Below are positions 59,048 through 64,000 of a stretch of 64,000 nucleotides of DNA, one piece after another (the stretch's first letter is position 1; every line of letters starts with the position of its first letter). The position numbers and the translations under genes were made by a program. The DNA comes from Sphingomonas hankyongi (GTDB lineage: Bacteria > Pseudomonadota > Alphaproteobacteria > Sphingomonadales > Sphingomonadaceae): positions 248,001-312,000 of the forward strand of contig NZ_JAMGBE010000001.1 in the NCBI RefSeq assembly GCF_023516575.1, given 5' to 3'. Under the pieces are notes generated by a model. That model saw only the letters and a program-made list of their open reading frames with translations. It searched no databases and was not told the DNA's origin.

Positions 59048-60137
59048 TCGCGGCCGTTCGACTGACGATCGGCAGCCGATCCCGAATTTTCTCCGGCAAT
59101 GGCCGCACGATGACGCTGCGCGCTTCGTGCCAGAAAGCCGACAGCAGCAGCAGCGCCGAGCCGATGATCAGTGCGGTAAGCGCCACATTCAGCTCCACGG
59201 CCCCGAACCGTTTGAACAGGTCGGCGAGCGCCCACAGAACATAGGCGAGAGCAGACACAAGCAGCGCGCGACGGTCGATCGCGAGCGCAGTGCTTCCCAG
59301 CGCCACGTAGAGCAGCAGGACGACGAGCGCTTCGGCGACGCTCCCGCTTCCATCATTCAGTCCAAGCAAGGTGAAGACCGGATGCACGATCATCGGCGCG
59401 GCCAGGAGATGAAGCCAGAAGGCGACGTCTGAGCGGCGCGTAAGCCGGGCCCGGTCAGAGCTGTCCCACCACATGGCGAACAGGAAGACGCCGATGCCGA
59501 GGAAAAGGACAAATCCGAGGATGACCTGACGCGCGGCTTCCGCATTCTGGCCAAGTGCAGCCACGAGAAGTCCAACGGCGATACCGGCCGCTGAAGCAGC
59601 GCCGACAGCGACGGTAATCGGCACATGGAAACGCCGCCAGTGCACCCAGGTCGCCACTCCGGCGATGGCCGCCGCAATCGCTCCGATTGCTCCGCCTGCT
59701 TGCGGGTTATTGTCCACCGCGTCTGGTCCGATCGCGAAGATGATCGCGAAGGCCGCCGTCAGCAACACTCCGAACGCATAGCTCAGGAGGAGGATGATCG
59801 AGGGCAGCGCCATTCGCCGCTTGGCGGTGAAATACATTGCGAGGCCCCACGATGTCGCCGCAACGAACAGGGGCGCGAGGAAAGTTGGGCCGTCGGATTC
59901 AATCTGGAAACCGGCCGCCTGGCCAATTCGCTGCCCGATAAACCCGACCGCGAAGAGAAGGATTGCGGCTGCAACCGAGACGAAGATGTCGTTGAAGCCC
60001 GTGATGAGCCGAAACTGCTCTTCATCGGGAATGGCGGTAGCGCGCTGGCGCTCCACGTGAGCACGCAGCGCGGTCGCGGCATCGGCGCTCAATGCGCCGG
60101 CGGCGACGGCATCGTCGAGCTCTTGCTGGCTATACAT
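59028..60137 (-). CDS. Multi-pass membrane protein (DUF2157/DUF4401-like)
   Basis: A 369-residue protein: a cytosolic N-terminal helix pair (MYSQQELDDAVAAGALSADA), then about ten hydrophobic segments. The layout (short coiled N-terminal part, then SVAAAILLFAVGFIGQRIG) resembles DUF2157-type membrane proteins, but I cannot fix the family. No function is assigned. A strong inverted repeat lies 27-52 bases upstream of the ATG. Confidence 0.8.
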   Translation of the reverse strand: MYSQQELDDAVAAGALSADAATALRAHVERQRATAIPDEEQFRLITGFNDIFVSVAAAILLFAVGFIGQRIGQAAGFQIESDGPTFLAPLFVAATSWGLAMYFTAKRRMALPSIILLLSYAFGVLLTAAFAIIFAIGPDAVDNNPQAGGAIGAIAAAIAGVATWVHWRRFHVPITVAVGAASAAGIAVGLLVAALGQNAEAARQVILGFVLFLGIGVFLFAMWWDSSDRARLTRRSDVAFWLHLLAAPMIVHPVFTLLGLNDGSGSVAEALVVLLLYVALGSTALAIDRRALLVSALAYVLWALADLFKRFGAVELNVALTALIIGSALLLLSAFWHEARSVIVRPLPEKIRDRLPIVSRTAAITQQAA

Positions 60138-60163
60138 GCAGGGTCCTCCGTTACGGAATGGGA

Positions 60164-60189
60164 ACTAATAAGCTCACTGTATTAGTGAG
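60164..60189. promoter_or_regulatory. Nested inverted repeats, likely operator upstream of the membrane-protein gene
   Basis: ACTAATA (60164-60170) pairs with TATTAGT (60180-60186) across nine bases, and CTCACT (60173-60178) pairs with AGTGAG (60184-60189) across five. They lie in a locally AT-rich patch between divergent starts at 60137 and 60354, nearer the former. A TetR/MarR/GntR-type repressor site would look like this; no regulator gene is adjacent. Confidence 0.6.
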
Positions 60190-60353
60190 TCAATACACTG
60201 GTGCAGCATCGCATAGATAACTGCTGTTGCGCGAATGCCGCACAGACGAGCCGTCGCGCGCCTTTGGCGGCCAACTACTTGCACGAATGTCGATAATCGC
60301 CACCATGCGCTGGGGCTCGAGCGCGACGCGCCGAGATCGAGGGGAGAGATTTC

Positions 60354-62279
60354 ATGATCCGTCGCAGCATCATCCGTTGTCTACTGTCCGCGTCCGTAGT
60401 CGGGGTCGCGGCCGCTCCGGCTCCAGCCGCTGCTCAACAGATCGATCGTATCGTCGCTTTCGGAGACAGCTACGCCGACACCGGCATCGCCAAGGCGACG
60501 ATGATCGGCGATCCACTCGCGCCGGACTCGCTCAAGGCCATTCTTAATTCGCTCTATCCAACTGGACGTTTCTCTGGCGGCACCAATTACATCGATACGC
60601 TCGCGGACATCTTGAATGTACCGGTCGAGAATTATGCGGTCGGCGGAGCGCTCGCCGGGACCTTCCCAGTGCCGTTCGGATCAGGAACAAGCAACAACAC
60701 GAACTGCGGTCCCGGCGTGGTTGCCGGCTCGCCAGCAATCTGCCCGCTGGGTTTCACCTATGAGGTTGATCAATTCACCAACACGGGCACCCAGAATCCA
60801 TTGTTTCCGGCAGGCAGCGGGACGCTCGATGAAGGCGACCTCGTCGTTGTTTCCATCGGCGGCAACGACGCGCGCTATTACCAGCAGAATTACTCCGCAT
60901 TCCCATCCGCGCCCTTCATCGCGGGGTCTATCGCCGGCGCCAACGCGAGTCTCGACCGCCTCGTGGCGGCCGGCGCGCCGACCATCAGCTTCCTTGCGGG
61001 CGATACGGGGCGGCTTCCCGAAGTGGCCGGCGATCCCGCGGCTGCCGCGATCCGCAGCGCTTATTCGAGCACCTTCAACACTGCCATGCAATCGACGCTT
61101 GCTGGCTATGCCGCGGACGGCGTCATCGTCCACTATCTCGATCTGAATACCCTCGGAGACGAGATCATCGCCAATCCGGCAGCATATGGCCTGACGAGCG
61201 CGGGACCATGCCCGGCAGCGGAAGTCGTCCGCTGCGTGACGGATGCGAGCTTCGTCAACCAATACCTGTTCTACGTCGACGGGCTGCATCTCACCTCGGC
61301 GGGCTTTGCGATCGTGGCGCGCTATGTGGCTGCGCAGGTCGATGCTCCGCTTACGCTGCAGGCCCCCGCTGATGCTGGGCTCGATACGGCCCGGCAATTC
61401 GGTCGCACTTTGAACAGCCGTTCCGACCTTTACCGCGGCGACCAGTTTGCAGGTTTAAGACTTTATGCGATCGGCGATACCTATTCGCGCGACGTTCCCG
61501 AAAGCTCGCGGACCTTCGGCTTCGACATCGACGGCGTCGGCGGAACGATCGGCGCGGAATATGGCTTCGCTGGCGGAGCAGTCGGAGCCGCCGTCAATTA
61601 CACCCGGCCGGAGGTCAATTTCCACGGCGACGCTGCGCAAGTTCGCGGCAAGACTTGGCAGCTCGGCGCCTACGGCAACTTCGCGTCGGGCGGTCTCTTC
61701 GGTCAGGGTTACCTGGGCTACGGCAAGGATAATAACGATATCGATCGCCGCGGCGTGATCGACGAGCTTGAATCCAACCCAGACGGAAGCCACGCCGTTG
61801 CCGGCGTTAAAGCCGGCTACCTAATCCCGATCGGCAACCTCTTCGGAGTCTTCCAAGGCGTCGAGGCGGGGCCGATCGTCGCGCTTGATTATGCTCGCGC
61901 CAAGGTCGACGGCTACACCGAGACCGGGGATCCCGCCCTGACGCTAAACGTCAGCAAGCAGAGCGTGAAGTCGACTGCCGGCCAAATCGGCCTGGAGGCG
62001 CGCGCAAATGTCGAAGGCGTCCGCCCCTATACGGCGGTGGTCGCGGAGCACGATTTCTCCGGCAATGGACGCGTGATCCGGTTCAGCCAAACCGTTGCTC
62101 CAACGATCGTCAATTTGTGGGACGTGGAAGGCGATGAGGAAACCTACGGTCGCATCATCAGCGGCGCGACCGCGAACCTGTGGGCGGGGGCGACCATCGA
62201 CTGGTCGATGAGCAGCACTTTCGGACGCGACAATGGCCGCGAATTCGGCATGCAGCTCGGCTTGAGAGCCGCCTTCTAA
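60354..62279 (+). CDS. GDSL-type autotransporter esterase
   Basis: A 641-residue type V secretion protein. A signal peptide (MIRRSIIRCLLSASVVGVAA ending near PAAAQQ), then a GDSL lipase/esterase passenger with block I IVAFGDSYADTG (catalytic Ser), block III GGND in VVSIGGNDARYY and the Asp-x-x-His in FYVDGLHLTSAGF. The C-terminal 280 residues are an outer-membrane beta barrel (GAEYGFAGGAVGAAVNYTRP; ends GMQLGLRAAF with the terminal Phe). It is closest in style to EstA of Pseudomonas. The substrate is a short- or medium-chain ester by analogy. Confidence 0.95.
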   Translation: MIRRSIIRCLLSASVVGVAAAPAPAAAQQIDRIVAFGDSYADTGIAKATMIGDPLAPDSLKAILNSLYPTGRFSGGTNYIDTLADILNVPVENYAVGGALAGTFPVPFGSGTSNNTNCGPGVVAGSPAICPLGFTYEVDQFTNTGTQNPLFPAGSGTLDEGDLVVVSIGGNDARYYQQNYSAFPSAPFIAGSIAGANASLDRLVAAGAPTISFLAGDTGRLPEVAGDPAAAAIRSAYSSTFNTAMQSTLAGYAADGVIVHYLDLNTLGDEIIANPAAYGLTSAGPCPAAEVVRCVTDASFVNQYLFYVDGLHLTSAGFAIVARYVAAQVDAPLTLQAPADAGLDTARQFGRTLNSRSDLYRGDQFAGLRLYAIGDTYSRDVPESSRTFGFDIDGVGGTIGAEYGFAGGAVGAAVNYTRPEVNFHGDAAQVRGKTWQLGAYGNFASGGLFGQGYLGYGKDNNDIDRRGVIDELESNPDGSHAVAGVKAGYLIPIGNLFGVFQGVEAGPIVALDYARAKVDGYTETGDPALTLNVSKQSVKSTAGQIGLEARANVEGVRPYTAVVAEHDFSGNGRVIRFSQTVAPTIVNLWDVEGDEETYGRIISGATANLWAGATIDWSMSSTFGRDNGREFGMQLGLRAAF

Positions 62280-62281
62280 GG

Positions 62282-64000
62282 TCAGCCGCGGCGGCCGCCG
62301 AAGCGCGTCCGCTGCTGCCTGCCGAAGCGGCCCTTCCGGGTACCCGGCTTGCCTTCGGTTGAATTGCCAAGCGGGCGCGGCGCAACGCGATCGTCATGCG
62401 GGATCCCGAGATCGTCTTCTTCGAGACGGCGGATCTCATCGCGAAGGCGCGCAGCCTCCTCGAATTCGAGGTCGGCCGCGGCCTTGCGCATCCGTTCCTC
62501 GAGATCGGCGATGTAGGCCTTGAGGTTATGCCCGACGAGATGCGGGCGCTCATCGTCGCCGGTGTCCACCACGACACCGTCACGCGTTGCTACATGCGCC
62601 AACAGGTCGTGGATATTGCGCTTGATGCTTTCGGGCGTGATGCCATGCTCTTGATTGTAGGCCAGCTGCTTCTCGCGTCGCCGGCTGGTCTCGTTGAGCG
62701 CCCGCTCCATCGAGCCAGTCACCGTGTCGGCGTAGAGGATCACGCGCCCTTCGACGTTACGCGCCGCGCGCCCGATGGTCTGGATCAGTGAGGTCTCCGA
62801 ACGGAGGAACCCCTCCTTGTCGGCGTCAAGGATCGCGACCAGCCCGCACTCAGGAATGTCGAGACCTTCGCGCAGCAGGTTGATCCCGACCAACACGTCG
62901 TACACGCCCAGGCGCAGCTCCCGGATCAGCTCAATACGCTCGAGCGTCTCGACGTCGGAGTGCATGTACCGAACCTTGAGGCCAGCCTCGTGAAGATATT
63001 CGGTGAGGTCCTCGGCCATGCGCTTGGTCAGAGTCGTGACCAGCGTCCGATACCGCTTTCGCGCCGTCTCCTTCGCCTCGTGGACGAGGTCGTCGACCTG
63101 ATCCTCGACCGGCTTGATCTCGACGGGGGGGTCGATGAGGCCGGTTGGACGGATGACCTGCTCGGAGAAGACTCCGCCAGTCTCGTTCATCTCCCACGGG
63201 CCGGGCGTCGCCGACACGAACGTCGTCTGGGGGCGCATCGCGTCCCATTCGTTGAAGCGCAGCGGCCGGTTGTCGATGCAGCTCGGCAGGCGAAAGCCAT
63301 ATTCTGCCAGCGTGATCTTCCGCCGATGGTCGCCACGCGCCATCGCGCCGATCTGCGGCACGGTCTGGTGGCTTTCATCGATGAACAGAAGGGCATTGTC
63401 CGGAAGGTATTCGAACAACGTCGGCGGCGGCTCACCGGGAAGCCGCCCCGTCAGGAAGCGCGAATAATTCTCGATACCTGCGCATGACCCGGTCGCTGCG
63501 ATCATCTCCAGGTCGAAGTTTGTACGCTGCTCGAGCCGTTGCGCCTCGAGCAGTCGACCTTCCGCCTGCAACTCCTTCAGACGCTCGGAGAGCTCATGGC
63601 GGATCGCCTCCATTGCCTGCTTCAGCGTGGGCCCAGGAGTCACATAGTGCGAGTTCGCATAGACCTTGATGAAGTCGAGTGACGCAATCGTCTTGCCGGT
63701 CAGCGGGTCGAACTCGGTGATGTCCTCGATCTCGTCGCCGAAGAAGCTGATGCGCCAGGCCATGTCCTCATAGTGCGAGGGGAAAATCTCGAGGCTGTCG
63801 CCGCGAACCCGGAAATTTCCGCGGGCGAAAGCCTGGTCGTTGCGCCGATACTGGAGCGCGACGAGCTTGCGGATCACCTCGCGCTGGTCCTCCGATGCGC
63901 CCTTCTTCAAGCTGAAGGTCATCGCCGAATAGGTTTCGACCGAACCGATACCGTAGAGGCAGCTGACCGAGGCGACGATAATGACGTCGTCACGTTCCAG
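62282..64000 (-). CDS. uvrB: UvrABC excision nuclease subunit UvrB, 3' part (runs off the window)
   Basis: About 570 C-terminal residues of UvrB, the damage-verifying helicase of nucleotide excision repair; the 5' part lies beyond 64000. Visible: [20 protein letters not shown] at the edge, [37 protein letters not shown] (DESH Walker B), [44 protein letters not shown] (motif VI) and a C-terminal UVR domain ([20 protein letters not shown]). The tail after it is Arg- and Gly-rich ([20 protein letters not shown]). Its stop lies two bases from the stop of the GDSL gene, convergent. Confidence 0.97.
   Translation of the reverse strand: MERDDVIIVASVSCLYGIGSVETYSAMTFSLKKGASEDQREVIRKLVALQYRRNDQAFARGNFRVRGDSLEIFPSHYEDMAWRISFFGDEIEDITEFDPLTGKTIASLDFIKVYANSHYVTPGPTLKQAMEAIRHELSERLKELQAEGRLLEAQRLEQRTNFDLEMIAATGSCAGIENYSRFLTGRLPGEPPPTLFEYLPDNALLFIDESHQTVPQIGAMARGDHRRKITLAEYGFRLPSCIDNRPLRFNEWDAMRPQTTFVSATPGPWEMNETGGVFSEQVIRPTGLIDPPVEIKPVEDQVDDLVHEAKETARKRYRTLVTTLTKRMAEDLTEYLHEAGLKVRYMHSDVETLERIELIRELRLGVYDVLVGINLLREGLDIPECGLVAILDADKEGFLRSETSLIQTIGRAARNVEGRVILYADTVTGSMERALNETSRRREKQLAYNQEHGITPESIKRNIHDLLAHVATRDGVVVDTGDDERPHLVGHNLKAYIADLEERMRKAAADLEFEEAARLRDEIRRLEEDDLGIPHDDRVAPRPLGNSTEGKPGTRKGRFGRQQRTRFGGRRG

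Overview
The window is GC-rich chromosomal DNA, most likely from an alphaproteobacterium of the Sphingomonadales. This is inferred from the gene families and gene order: the yajC-secD-secF block, bamD-recN-(dienelactone hydrolase)-ligA, a serine acetyltransferase followed by a DUF2794 gene, an autotransporter GDSL esterase, KDO-lipopolysaccharide genes and an IHF-beta gene after rpsA. GTG and TTG starts are frequent. There is no rRNA, insertion sequence or CRISPR array. Two tRNA genes are present, Pro(GGG) and Leu(UAA), both with encoded CCA. The last gene (uvrB) runs off the right edge.

Layout. 0-5 kb: a small membrane protein, a hybrid histidine kinase with recently duplicated PAS domains, then a compact phage-type lysis cassette (GH108 muramidase, holin-like protein, Rz-like inner spanin and an Rz1-like lipoprotein gene embedded inside it) and a TMEM175-type channel. 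4.8-9 kb: hslV and hslU, separated by a D-amino-acid-oxidase-like gene whose domain order looks circularly permuted, then a secreted protein. 9.2-18.3 kb: a DUF2459 protein, tRNA-Pro, the Sec accessory proteins, BamD, RecN, a dienelactone hydrolase and DNA ligase. 18.3-26.3 kb: an MFS transporter, an S10 peptidase, a glycosyltransferase-like protein, the chain SDR - B3 metallo-beta-lactamase - PrmA, and a soluble chemoreceptor. 26.3-29 kb: sdhCDA without sdhB. 29-33 kb: small secreted proteins, an MBL-fold lipoprotein and an OmpR/HAMP-kinase pair.

33-43.4 kb is the most distinctive part. kdsA, kdsB and kdsD (KDO synthesis) sit next to a Wzx-type flippase, a sulfotransferase and a tightly overlapped three-gene operon: asparagine-synthase-like amidotransferase, a tandem ELM1-family protein and a 2-oxoglutarate/Fe(II) oxygenase. 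I read this as a surface-glycan or LPS assembly and decoration module. Its product is not predictable from sequence, and it is my best candidate for an undescribed system.

43.4-64 kb: a BlaI/M56-peptidase pair with a clear multi-dyad operator and no beta-lactamase next to it, a gamma-carbonic anhydrase, an ABM-domain protein, a PfkB-type kinase, rpsA, ihfB, tRNA-Leu, a GGDEF-EAL protein, an LplT-type transporter, pgsA, convergent katG and oxyR, a TauE exporter, cysE, DUF2794, a multi-pass membrane protein, a GDSL autotransporter and the 3' part of uvrB. Gene functions rest on motif recognition by eye; no database search was run.
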